A stretch of DNA of 64,000 bases from Heliocidaris erythrogramma (Eukaryota > Echinodermata > Echinoidea > Camarodonta > Echinometridae): NCBI GenBank assembly GCA_025617745.1, contig CM046863.1, positions 9,722,935 through 9,786,934 on the forward strand. Direction: 5' to 3'. This document shows, in pieces, positions 1 to 11,311 of the stretch (positions are counted from its first letter, which is position 1; each line of letters starts with the position of its first letter). The notes below the pieces were generated by a model. That model did not search any database. It had not been told where the DNA came from and saw nothing but the letters and a program-made list of their open reading frames with translations. Both the position numbers and the translations under genes were made by a program.

Positions 1-1469
1 TCTTTTGTACAAAATATGTGAGAAAGAGACAAGGACCACCTGCACAGTGATTCTGTCCTTGTTGCTTGATTAATGTTCATATTGTACATGTATGTTGAGA
101 TTATAATGACAACAGTCTACTGATCAGGTGAAGACCGACCCACAGAGTAAAGATGTCAACATTGTCATGTGATATTGTGCAATAATGATGGGTGTATGGT
201 ATACAGAGTCGTATCATATCATACCCTGTCTTGTACTAGCATTGCACAACAGTGTCAGGTCTGTGGTGACATGCATTGCAGGAGACTTGAGTTGACTTGA
301 AAATTGTCCAACAAGCCCCCTCCCCCCACCCTCTATTAAATAAAACCTCTAAAAGGTGAACAAGTCTAATTTATATTTTGCGTTATTTATTACCTGTGTA
401 CTACTACAGGTAAAAAGCTTGTCCAATTTTAGCATCGTAGACGATTATAGATTCCAACCGTTAGAACCAGTGTATTATTTAATGGTTTATTGGACTAAAA
501 TGTATTTATAGAAATATCATGGGCTACAGGGGCATGTCCAGGGGGGGGGGGGGGGGTCCTAGGGTCCAGATACTCCTCCCTCCCCCCCCCCCCAAAAAAA
601 AAAAAAAAAAAATTCTTCCTTTTGGTCAGAATGGGGGGGGGGGGGGGGGGGGGGTTGGACTCAACTTTTTACATGTATATGCTTGCCAATCTTTTTTTAA
701 ATTTCTTTTTTTGTTGGGGGGGGGGGGGGGGAATGTCATATTTTGGGATGCCCCCCGCCCTTTTTTTTTCAAAATCCTGGAGCTGCCCCTTGGCTACACT
801 GAAATAACTGCAGGTTTGTGCATGTAAAGTTGCTGCAAACTTCTATGCAGGACAGAGCCACTACAATACAGCTGGCCGACGGATCTTTTTCTGCATGTTT
901 ATTCAACCTGTAGATCTCCCCGTCAAAACACAGCACTACACTATAGGCCCCATACCTTTTTACTTTTTTACGATGATTCATGCAGTACTAGATAGTATAA
1001 TTTGATTTATGTTTGGGAGGCCTACTGAAAAAAGTGGGTCTCTTGTATTTTATGTAAAAGAAAGTTATGTACCATATTTTTCCATTTGCATGGCATGTGT
1101 TTGTGCTATGTACAGAATTAAAACCTGTGGCCTGACTCGTTTGTAACTTATTGAAGCTAAAGAATCTTTCTAAAAATATGAAGAAATGGTTCTTCCCATA
1201 AATCTTAATACTAAAGTCTTAAATGTATACATTTGTGCTGCTGTTTATTATATGTAAATGAAAAATGTACATTGCATTAATTTTCAAAAATTAACCTTTT
1301 CCATTTTGGGGCTTTAGGGTAATCTCAATCAAGAATTATCTACCAAGAACAAACAAATGTGATAAATTTTTTCAGAAAAATTAAATCTGAGTAATAATTC
1401 CAACTACTGTACTTTGTCAATGTTTCAAAATTAATGTTTGTTTATTATAATGTAGAAAACTACATGTGT
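1..1469. other. non-coding; G, C and A homopolymer runs
   Basis: No exon recognised. Runs of G lie at 540..556, 633..654 and about 717..731, and C then A runs at about 582..612. Short open frames across these runs are artefacts of the homopolymers. Confidence 0.7.
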
Positions 1470-2360
1470 GGAATGAAAAGGAAAATCTAAACTTGACTAA
1501 ATACTAAATTTACTTCAGCTTTTAATTTACTGGTAAGCATTTCTGAACAACTGATGATCACTATTAAAAGCTCAATTTATTTACACATGTTCCTTCACTC
1601 ATTTCACATTGAAAATATTGAAATGTAGAAATAACTATTAAAAAATGAAAAGAAAAATCTAAACTTTAATCAATTTACTTCAGCTTTTAATTTAATACTG
1701 GTAAGAATTGCTGAACAACTGATGATCACTATAAAGCTCAATTTATTTACAAATACATGTTCCTCCACTCACTTCACATTGAAAAATGTTGAAATGTAGA
1801 AATAAATATAAAATAATGAAAAGAAAAATCTAAAATAATGAAAAGAAAGATCTAAACTTTACTCAATTTATTTCAGCTTTTAATTTACTGGTAAGAATTG
1901 CTGAACAACTGATGATCACTTAAGCTCAATTTATTTACAAATAAATGTTCCTCCACTCACTTCACATTGAAAAATGTTGAAATGTAGAAATAAATATAAA
2001 ATAATGAAAAGAAAAATCTAAAATAATGAAAAGAAAGATCTAAACTTTACTCAATTTATTTCAGCTTTTAATTTACTGGTAAGAATTGCTGAACAACTGA
2101 TGATCACTTAAAGCTCAATTTATTTACAAATACATGTTCCTTCACTCACTGCACATTTTAAGTATTGAAGAGTAGAAATAACTACATGTACAGTATGAAA
2201 GAATGAAAAGAAAAATCTAAACTCTACTCAATTTACTTCAGCTTTTAATTTACTGGTAAGAATTGCTGAACAACTGATGATCACTTATAAAGCTCAATTT
2301 ATTTACAAATACATGTTCCTCCACTCACTTCACATTGAAAAATATTGAAGGAAAGAAATA
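1470..2360 (+). repeat. tandem array, about five copies of a 172-191-bp unit
   Basis: The words TCTAAACTTTACTCAATTTA, CTTCAGCTTTTAATTTACTG and GAACAACTGATGATCACT recur. Unit starts at about 1485, 1657, 1848, 2038 and 2213 give spacings of 172, 191, 190 and 175 bp. No coding potential. Confidence 0.9.
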
Positions 2361-3329
2361 ACTATGAACCTTGATGATCATGCATGCTAAATATAAAGCA
2401 CTTTAGAATGCTTGTCGATTAGCATTGTAAACTGGCATTGTGTGTTTATTTTGGGAGTTATATTATAGATTAAGTGTTATTGATCCATAGAGTAAGGAAG
2501 TGTACAATTTAAAGTATCTGTTTTTATTCCCTCTTTCTCTACATATCTCCCTCCTCTTGTAAGGTCTTATTGAGGGCTATTAATAACTTTAAACCAGGAA
2601 ACGTGCCAAAACTGTGTCTTGTTACTTCATTCACATATATCCATGTAGATACAGAGATGTTGGAATCAATAAGGAATCGTTTGGTGTGAACGTTAAGCCA
2701 GATATTAACATGAATTCCTAGTTCCAGGTTCCCTCCTCTTCTTTTTTTTGGGGGCGCACCTTTATTTTTGTTTGTTGTTTGATATTGTTTTTCAGAAATG
2801 AAAGCAATAAGAATCTGAGGACATTTTAGACAATGAGGAAATAAAAATCATTAATACAATGCAGTTTCACCTTCTTTTGACCCTCAGGAGTTCATGTACA
2901 AATGAAATTGAATAGAGAAAATTTGTGCGGAATTTGGCCCAATGGCATATTTGTGTGCAGGTAAAATATCAAATATTATTATGATATGGAACCCACTCCT
3001 TCTCATTTTCAAAAATTCTAGGAATCAATTTTATTTGGACTTATATATTCCATAATTTAAGTTCTGTTTGTCTAATAATGTACCTTGGTTTATTTACCTT
3101 CTTTTCAGCTCTTTGTAGCTTGTGTACATTGGCATCTGTAATGTAATCCGTTTCAAATGTCTGTTTATTTATTCTATTTCTATTTCATGTACATGTAGAT
3201 GGCCTTGCTCCTACATGTAGAATTAGGAAATACCCCAGTTTTCCCCCATGTGAACAATTTAGTTTTATTAATTTTTCTTTTTAGGGTAACTATTATTACC
3301 TGTATTTCTTTCTTTTGCTCCTTCTTCTT
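2361..3329. other. AT-rich non-coding stretch
   Basis: I recognise no gene, element or clear repeat here. Confidence 0.6.
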
Positions 3330-3332
3330 TCC

Positions 3333-3367
<35 letters not shown>

Positions 3368-3795
3368 AGTGAAAATAATTGCTTCTTGTTCCCTTTCCCT
3401 TTAACAACAGTTTACAATGTACATACTGCTTTCAACTATACTGATATTTTTTTCAAAGAAGCATAATAGTTCTCTCTTTCTATTTATTTACCATTGTCTT
3501 TCTCCCTCTGTTCTTTCCTTTTCTCTCTTCAACCATTAAATTTCAAACTTATTGTCTTCCCTCTCTCTCTCTCTCTCTGTCTCTATTGAATATAAAATCG
3601 TTGCTTCTTGATGCATAATTTCCCTATTAACAACAGTTTACATACTGCTTTCAACTACAGTATACTGATTTTATTCTTTGTACTCATAGCAGCATATTTT
3701 AGTTCTGTCTTTCTATTTATTTACCATTGTCTTTCTCCCTGCGTTATTTCTTTTTCACTCTTCAACTATTTAATTTCAAACTTATTGCCTTCCCC

Positions 3796-3827
<32 letters not shown>

Positions 3828-4027
3828 ATTGAATAAATCATTGCTTCTTGATGCATTTCCCTTTTAACAACAGTTTACATACTGCTTTCAACTACAGTAT
3901 ACTGATTTTATTCTTTGTAATCGTAGCAGCATATTTTAGTTCTGTCTTTCTATTTATTTACCATTGTCTTTCTCCCTGTGTTGTTTCTTTTTCACTCTTC
4001 AACCATTTAATTTCAAACTCACTGTCT

Positions 4028-4078
<51 letters not shown>

Positions 4079-4310
4079 TTCTTTCTCTCTCTTTCTCTCT
4101 CTTTCTCTCTCTCTCTCTAGTGAATAAGTAATTGTTTCTTGATCTCTTTGCTTTTACATACTGCTTTCAACTATACTGATTTTTTTTTTCAAAGAAGCAT
4201 ATGTACATTGTAGTTCTGTCTTTCTATTTTACCATTGTTTCTTTCCCTCTGTTCTTTCTTTTTCTCTCTTCTTTCTTTTTCTCTCTTCAACCATTTCATT
4301 TCAAACCTTC
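3330..4310 (+). repeat. four-copy tandem array with embedded (CT)n
   Basis: Units of roughly 240 bp start near 3370, 3595, 3835 and 4125. Each runs from a (CT)n block through TTGCTTCTTG, ACATACTGCTTTCAACTA and CTATTTATTTACCATTGTC back to (CT)n. The CT blocks differ in length between copies. Open frames here are only translated microsatellite. Confidence 0.88.
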
Positions 4311-6705
4311 ATTTCCTTAATATTGTCTTTAACACCAGATTAAAACTGATTTCCCCCCTTGTTCAATACATGTAGATAATTTCTACAAAATTTAAATCCA
4401 CTTTTTTACAGTGTCTTTTGAATATTCCACAAAATTATAGTTATAATTTCAGTTTATATTAACATTACTGAATTAGATGTTCACTTCCTAAATGTTCTAG
4501 TTTTATTTCCATCAGACATGTGCATGTACAGTGTACATGTACAGTGTAGTAGCATTTTTACATTCTGTCCATTTCATGGTTCCCATTTATTTCTTATTTA
4601 GGGTTATGATAAGTTTGTTTTTTTCATTTCCACCTTCTTCTCTTGCCTCCTCCCACTCTAACACCCTTTCTCTTGATATGTCTTTCATTTCTCTCGTACC
4701 TCACTCCTCATGCTGTCTTTCTATTTCTTTGTCTCTTTTTTCTATCTCGATGTCTTTCTCTCCCCTTTCGCTCTGCATCCCTCCCCTTTCTCTCCCCCTT
4801 CTCTGTCTTTCTCTCTCTTTCCATGTTCTTTAATTGCTCTTTGTCCTTTAGGTTTTAAGCTGTCTATATGGCCACATTTTGAATAGATTTGTTGATTTTT
4901 GTCTTGCTGCCTTCTTGTTTCCAAGTAAAACTCTTTTACAATGTATTACAGCAAGCAGTAATTACCCATGACTTTAATGATGTGATGTGAGTGATAACTA
5001 TTTAGAGAGGGAGTGGGAGAGAGAGACAGACAGACAGACAGAGAAAGAGAGAGGCAGGAATGCTTTCTTGTGGTTTCTCAAATCACCAACCAAAAAGCCA
5101 AACTTGAACAATCCGCATAATGCTCTAAACACAACCGCCAAACTTCCATTTCAAAGTTACCCCTTCTCTCTCCCTCTTTGTTGGCTGGCGAGTTCATCCA
5201 TAAACACGGGGAAAGGGGTGGGGGGGGGGGGCTGTCCAAACTAGTTTACCCAGTCAGACAAGACTTTGCACTGTCTCATTATGAGGGACAAAGCTGCGAT
5301 ATCTCCATTTGTGGTTTGTTAATTGTAAATCATTCAATTAACATGTGTGAGCAGGATTGACAGTGAAAATACCGGGTTTTTCTAAATACCCTCATTGGAG
5401 CAGCTGCCTTATAGTGACTCATTCACGGTGAGCTGGGGCAACAAAGCCTAATTTTGATCCAAAAATGAAAGTAATTCCAGTTGTGGTTTTATCAGAGTGT
5501 ACATGCTTTGGTCTTCTTGTAAATCTGAAAGCAGTCAAACCACATAGTGGTGGAGGCCTTTGGAGAATAGAGAAATGTCACTGCGATTCATGAGCATCTT
5601 TGATGTGTTGCCTATGGATTAGCTTCAAGCAAATAAGCATCCCCCCCCCCCCCCCATCCCATTCCCAATCTCTCTCTGCATCTTGTTTTTTTTATGTTGT
5701 ATACACTCATACCACAGACATTCCATTCGGAACAAAGCGAACATCATTTTCTGGACTCAAAGCTCACAAAGAAGAACTGGTTTGGCCAATGATATTTCAG
5801 CTTCACTTCATTTAACTCATATACATGTATATTTTCAAACTGACAAAGAAACCAGATACATACAAGTATGGTTTAAAAGTACGAGAAACATACAAGAAGT
5901 GTTTCTTTGTCTCCCACTTTTCCAGCCCAATTCTTTTTCTTTCTTTCTTTTTTTACCTCTCATGTCTAGGTTACCAATTAATGGCCAAAGTTATTGCCCA
6001 CAAAAAAAAGAAAAATTTGGAATGTTTTTGTTGCATGTAGAGTGTAAAGTAGGATCTCCGGCCAAGGATTATTCAGTATAAAGCACATAAATATATTTTC
6101 ACACACTTTGTTTGAAGTACGTGGGACTACATATACATTTACAGTTGGAAGTTTCTATGAGTCTGTATTTACTTGCGCCACTTTAGTGTGCCACTGGCCT
6201 TCGGAGGTTTCAGTTTAAAGATTCGCTGCATGTCAAGAAAGCATGATATCTGTCATGGATTCAGCCAAAGGTAAAATAATCATTTTTCGTCCAAGTCAGT
6301 TTTTTAGTAATTTTGAGCATATTTTTTTTCTTTATAAAGATGCTCAATCAGGAAGTTTAATATTTGTTTTCCCCCTTGAAAATTTATGCAGATAATGAAG
6401 CACCCAAGTGTGTGTTGGAATTGCATTTAAATTCAACATTACAGCTGTGTGATTCATGTATCATGGCAGATAACCCATTGAAGATTCTGGCCTGAAGAAA
6501 ATGCAAACTTTATGAAATTTTGTTTTATAGTGGATCCCCCACATTTCTCAGAAGTTGAGAATTTCTTTTAATAATTCATTATAATCTTTTTTTTTACAGT
6601 ACATGTACATATATTTTGTCATATATACCTGTAATGCCATTGTCTTTTCTTTCTGTTGGAAATGAAATAAATAACAATTTGTAACATTTGTAATTTGTAA
6701 ATTTT
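4311..6705. other. non-coding; pyrimidine-rich patch and C run
   Basis: Holds a pyrimidine-rich patch at about 4610..4840, a C run at about 5641..5655 and unique-looking AT-rich sequence. One possible but weak first exon of the PUR gene is discussed at 6255..6270. Nothing else is recognisable. Confidence 0.6.
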
Positions 6706-7245
6706 TATACCCCCGCCAAACGAAGTTTGAAGGGGGTATACAGGTAGGAATCAGTCAACGGTTGGGCGGTCGGTCGGGCGGTCGGTCTGTTGCAAATCTT
6801 GCGGATCGAATTACTTTCTCAGTTTTTGACCGAAAGTCATGAAATTTGGTACGCACATTGGTCTTGGTGGGAAGATGTGCAAGACATATTTTTCGGATGA
6901 GTCGGAATGTGCGTTGCCATGGTAACGGCATATTTATGGCAGAAAATCAAGGAAACACCTTGCGGATCAAACTACTTCCTCAGTTTTTGACCGAAAGTCA
7001 TGAAATTTGGTACACACATTGGTCTTGGTGGGAAGATGTGCAAGACATATTTTTTGGATGTGTCGGAAGCTGCGTTGCCATGGAAACGGCATATCTATGG
7101 CAGTAAATCAGGGGAAAATCTTGCGGATCGAACTACTTCCTCAGTTTCGACCAAAAGTGATATTTCTAGTTTTTAATGTGCCAACGGATACATGTATGGA
7201 TGGTGGATGTACTCTTCTAGAAATCAGCCATTCGATAGGTTAAAA
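6706..7245 (+). mobile_element. hairpin-ended element with 161-bp core repeats (Helentron/pearl-like), 3' truncated
   Basis: A terminal hairpin opens it: TATACCCCC at 6706 pairs with GGGGGTATA at 6732..6740. A core repeat follows, marked by CTTGCGGATC at 6798, 6959 and 7120, an exact 161-bp period. It contains GACCGAAAGTCATGAAATTT and TTGCCATGGTAACGGCATAT. Bivalve pearl elements and Helentron-associated repeats have similar tandem cores of about 160 bp. The matching 3' subterminal repeat and hairpin are absent, so the copy is incomplete. Confidence 0.65.
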
Positions 7246-7418
7246 CATTCTTAAACTACATGTACACTGTGTACATTTGTACAATTTTATGTACCGGTAG
7301 ATTGTCAGCAGTGATACAAGTAGGTTGTATTACTATTTCTTTATCCTTTAAAAATTTGACCATTTTTTACCACCTTTTGTTTAGTACAAAACTAAAGATT
7401 TTTTTTAAAAATGACCAT

Positions 7419-7459
<41 letters not shown>

Positions 7460-9100
7460 CTGCTGCTTTGCCTTCTTCTGCTATTAATATAACATCTGCT
7501 ATTTTGTTCACCATATTTTGATTGATTAATTAAATAATCAATTACGGTAAAATATGGTACTCACTGTCCAGTACCTTTACTCCATACATGTACTTTTGAA
7601 ACTAAAAATATCCTGATTTACTATTATCCTGGGATTTTTTATTGTATGGATTCTTCAGTTGCTACACCTCCATGTACAAGTATCTCATAAATTGTTGGGT
7701 TTCAGTTGTCGTGATAAGTTTTTCAGGTTTATGCTATGAAAAGTTTATGTATGTGATTTGCCTACATGTATACTGTATAGGAGTGAGATGGTCTATTTTT
7801 ATACCACCACAGTTTCAAAATGCGATTGATTTTAAATGTGGTATAGTGTCCTTTTGCAGTACATGTACATGTATAGAGAGAGGTTGAATGGCCTGCTGAC
7901 AGCCAGAAGGATGTTAACTCACATTCTACAGTACAAAGTTAATGCCCTTTTGTCTCTTAACATATGGAATTTAGAATAGAAAACTCATTTAACAATGTGA
8001 TTGGCTTTGCAGTCATATCCTTTATCACAGAGTAATACCATGTACACGTAGCTTCATGGTAATACTAATCAGAATATCGAACCCATAAAAGCATTGTGAA
8101 ATCCTTTGCAGTGTGGTGCAATCATGAATGTTTCATCATGTCCATTCTACCCCCCATTCACACTACCTAAATCTATTGTATTGTACAAAAACGGCCATAC
8201 ATTTATATGTACAATGTACCTGTAGCGAAACGATATTAATTTTTCGTAGTCTGAATGTCGTATAGTGAAATACATGTTTGGCATCATTTTCAACGAAAAC
8301 TTGATAAAGAATCAGCATCTCCGAGGTTGTAGTCTGAACGCTGTATTGTATGGAAACCGTGTAACTGAATTCAGAGGTTTATCTAACCCATGGCTTACAC
8401 CTCTATATAAAAGCGTAGTACGCGCAGGTCATCATGTCCAATGGGCGTACAGTAATGCGCTTATGTATGCTTATTTACGCTTATTATGCCATGGTTTAGA
8501 CCATGGGTCATGATAAACCTCTTTTGTGAATTCGGGCCAGCGTGTTGTGACCAATCTGCTCTAATTTCCTATGCTCCATTGCTTTCCATGACATACAACT
8601 TAATACATTCATGAACATGTCACCTGACAAAACTTATGTTGTCAGCTGACTTCCCCAAAACCAGTTTCTACATAATGTTACACGAAGTGTCTTTGTATGA
8701 TGTGATGTTGTAGTTCAGCCAGTACGCGCTTTTTGCATGTTTCTAATATAATATGAATCTCGTATTAACTTTCCTCTAGTGTGAACAGTCTGAATCATCC
8801 TATTCAATGACATTGGTAGTTGATAGGTACAGGACGTCTGGTCAAGATGACCTTTGCCAAACGATCGCTTCTCCTCGAATGAGGCATGAATAAATAGCTA
8901 GCATTTCATGGAGTGGATTATGGTCTAGTTTCTTAACCCCTTCTGGGCCGCCCGTTTTTGGACGATGGCTTGTGAACTTTCAAGGGAAATTTTGATTTGT
9001 ACATGTATGCAATATGTCCCATTGATACATGTATAGGCCTACTCTTCCCGGAAAAGAGGTGGATTATAGATGTTGACTTTTACAGTCCAAAAACATTATT
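7246..9100. other. non-coding; 37-base C run and a foldback
   Basis: A perfect C run occupies 7420..7456. A foldback lies at 8365..8535. The rest is AT-rich sequence with frequent TACATGTA words and no recognisable exon. Confidence 0.65.
8365..8535. mobile_element. small foldback (MITE-like) element
   Basis: Imperfect inverted ends: CTGAATTCAGAGGTTTATC and AACCCATGG on the left, against CCATGGGTCATGATAAACC and GAATTCGG on the right. The internal open frame is not protein-like. Confidence 0.5.
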
Positions 9101-10384
9101 AGGTGGTCTGTCATTTATGACAGACCTCCTTTTAATTTTGTCAAGATTTTCTTTATTATTTTTATTATTTCTTCTTTTTATTACAAATTTTTGTTCCCAC
9201 CAAATCTCAAAATCAGTCAGGTCACTATCATCGAGTTTCATGTCATGTATGAGGTCAATCATGGACATGGTCAACTAAGCTTTTGAAGGTCATCAGGTCA
9301 TCGTGACGTCATCAAGACGCCATTTTGTAAATTTACAAGATCGATTATATCTTCATAATCGATCATCAACAATCAACTATATTCACATCACATAAACTTC
9401 ACATGACGGGTCATCAAGTCATGTCCTCACAGGTCATCTAGAGGTCAGCACGTGTGCGTACGCGCGCGTCAAAATTTAAAAATGCTCAAAATCACGTAGG
9501 ATCAAGTCTGCACACGTTTCAGGTCATTTTGAGCATTTCAAAAATGTCCGTGCGTAAGCGTCCGCGCGCGCGTTTTACGCGCGCGCAAGTCGTAAATAAC
9601 ATTAAAACGCTGTTTCTTCGATTGATTTGCAATCCTGACACTTTTCTTCATCATTTCCATCAACTTGGAATCAATTTCAATCAATAATAAGGTCGTACGG
9701 GGGCGTCAAAGTTCAAAATCGATGCGCGCATCTATGGCGAAAATAACGTAAAAACGTTCAAAAACATGCCTCTACAAAATTAACTCTAGCTCTTTAAATA
9801 GTCCTTAAACACCCAATTTTTTTTCATCATCAGGTAGGGTATGAATCATAGATTTCATTTCATGTATCATTTCACCCTTATAAATATTATGACGTCATCA
9901 AAATGGCGCCAGAAGTCAAAATTTCCAATTTTCATGTTTTGACGTCATCACATTTATGCAAATTTGGCTCTAGATTCGTAATTATTAGTCGTTTTTCGCC
10001 CAGATTTTGCTATGTCATAGCTGAGACAATTCTCTACAAGATCAATCATCACGGTTTTTCATTTTGATGACGTCATCACAGTGAAATTTTCAATTAAAGA
10101 TGCCATGTCAGAATTTTCCCTATTTGCGTGTTATGTCTATGGAAGATGATTTTTTTTCGAATCATGAATCTACATGACATTGTTCTCTGAGCTGTATCTC
10201 AGTTGTTTTTGGTCTATTTTCTTCCAGATTTTAGTATGTTATAGCTGAGACTATAAGCTTTTATAAGTGTGGTCTCCAATTTTTGATCAGATGTCGGGAT
10301 CATGCCCAATTTTTCACTACAAAATGGAATTTCAGAATCCCGTTTTTCGTTTACGTGTTATCTCTATGGGAAATGTTTTGGTAT

Positions 10385-10442
10385 ATTGGTCAAAGCACTT
10401 GCCTCTCATTCCGGTGACCCAGGTTCGATCCCCGGTGGGTCC
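10385..10442 (+). other. tRNA-like segment in family A copy 1
   Basis: TTGGTCAAAGCACTTGCC resembles an A-box and D-arm region, and GGTTCGATCCC is a near-perfect B box. Paired ACCCA/TGGGT surrounds the T-loop, and a T run follows. No matching 5' acceptor strand is present, so this is a tRNA-derived relic and not a tRNA gene. Counterparts lie at 12535..12590 and 36500..36555. Confidence 0.55.
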
Positions 10443-10679
10443 ATTAAAAAAATTTTTTTTTTTTTTGCTTCTTTTTGCCTTTCATTTTACCATCTTATTC
10501 GACTATTATAACATAAGCAATCACAAACAAAGTAATAAAATGTCTTATTTTGCATGTTATGTCTATTAGAAAGTAGTGTGCAGTAGTTTATGTATAACCC
10601 TATGGAAAATCTGATTCCCTGAAGTGTATTAAAGCTATCCTGCAATATCATTAGTCCTATTTGATATCACAATTTCTCA

Positions 10680-11110
10680 AAATGATAATGATGTTGATGA
10701 TAATCATGATGATGATCATGATTATCATCAACATCATTATCATCATCACTGTCACGATATTCATGATGATGATTATCCTCAACACCATTATCATCATCAC
10801 TGTCATGATATTCATGATGATGCTGATCATCAACTTCATTATCATCACTGTCATGATGATATTCATGATGATGATGATGATGATGATTATCAACATCATT
10901 ATCATCAGCACTGTCATGACGATATAATGATCATCATCATGATTATCTTCAACATCATTATCATCATCACTGTCATGATGATATTCATGATGATGATGAT
11001 ACAATATCATCACCGTCATGATCATCATTGCTATTATTATTGTCATCACCATCATTATATCACCTTCATCATGATAATCATCACCATTATCATGATTGTT
11101 ATCTTGCACA
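10680..11110. repeat. (ATC/ATG)n microsatellite in family A copy 1
   Basis: Mixed ATC, ATG and TCATG trinucleotides, about 430 bp. Long open frames on both strands here are simple-repeat translation and not genes. Both other family A copies carry a homologous block at the same place. Confidence 0.9.
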
Positions 11111-11311
11111 AATATTATCACATCTTCCAATGACCGTTCCACACATTTTCTACATTCCTGTCCTCTAGAAGCATCTCCATGCGTGGCATTCTTGACTTCC
11201 TATCTTCAGTTTAGTATTTCCCCATTATTATGATCATCCTGATTACAATCATGATCATACCAATTGAAAGACAGACCACCTAATTCGTCCTCATGACGAA
11301 TTAAATTCTAG

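Larger units (their letters stand above)
9101..11311 (+). mobile_element. Helitron/Helentron-like non-autonomous element, family A, copy 1
   Basis: The 5' end is a hairpin, AGGTGGTCTGTC with GACAGACCTCCT (9101..9130). The 3' end has the subterminal repeat GACAGACCACCT (11270..11281), then a hairpin AATTCGTC/GACGAATT (11282..11302), then CTAG (11308..11311) before TTT. A 3' hairpin a few bases before CTAG is the Helitron signature. The body holds four TGACGTCA sites, CpG-rich palindromes near 9450..9600, a tRNA-like segment (about 10385..10442) and an (ATC)n block (10680..11110). There is no Rep or helicase reading frame, so it is non-autonomous. Confidence 0.65.

Noticed and set aside
10385..10442. 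Functional tRNA gene
   Set aside because: B box and T arm fit, but there is no complementary 5' acceptor strand and the segment repeats within a mobile element.
10657..11142. 161-codon His/Ile/Met-rich open frame on the - strand
   Set aside because: Simple-repeat translation inside the (ATC)n block of a family A element.
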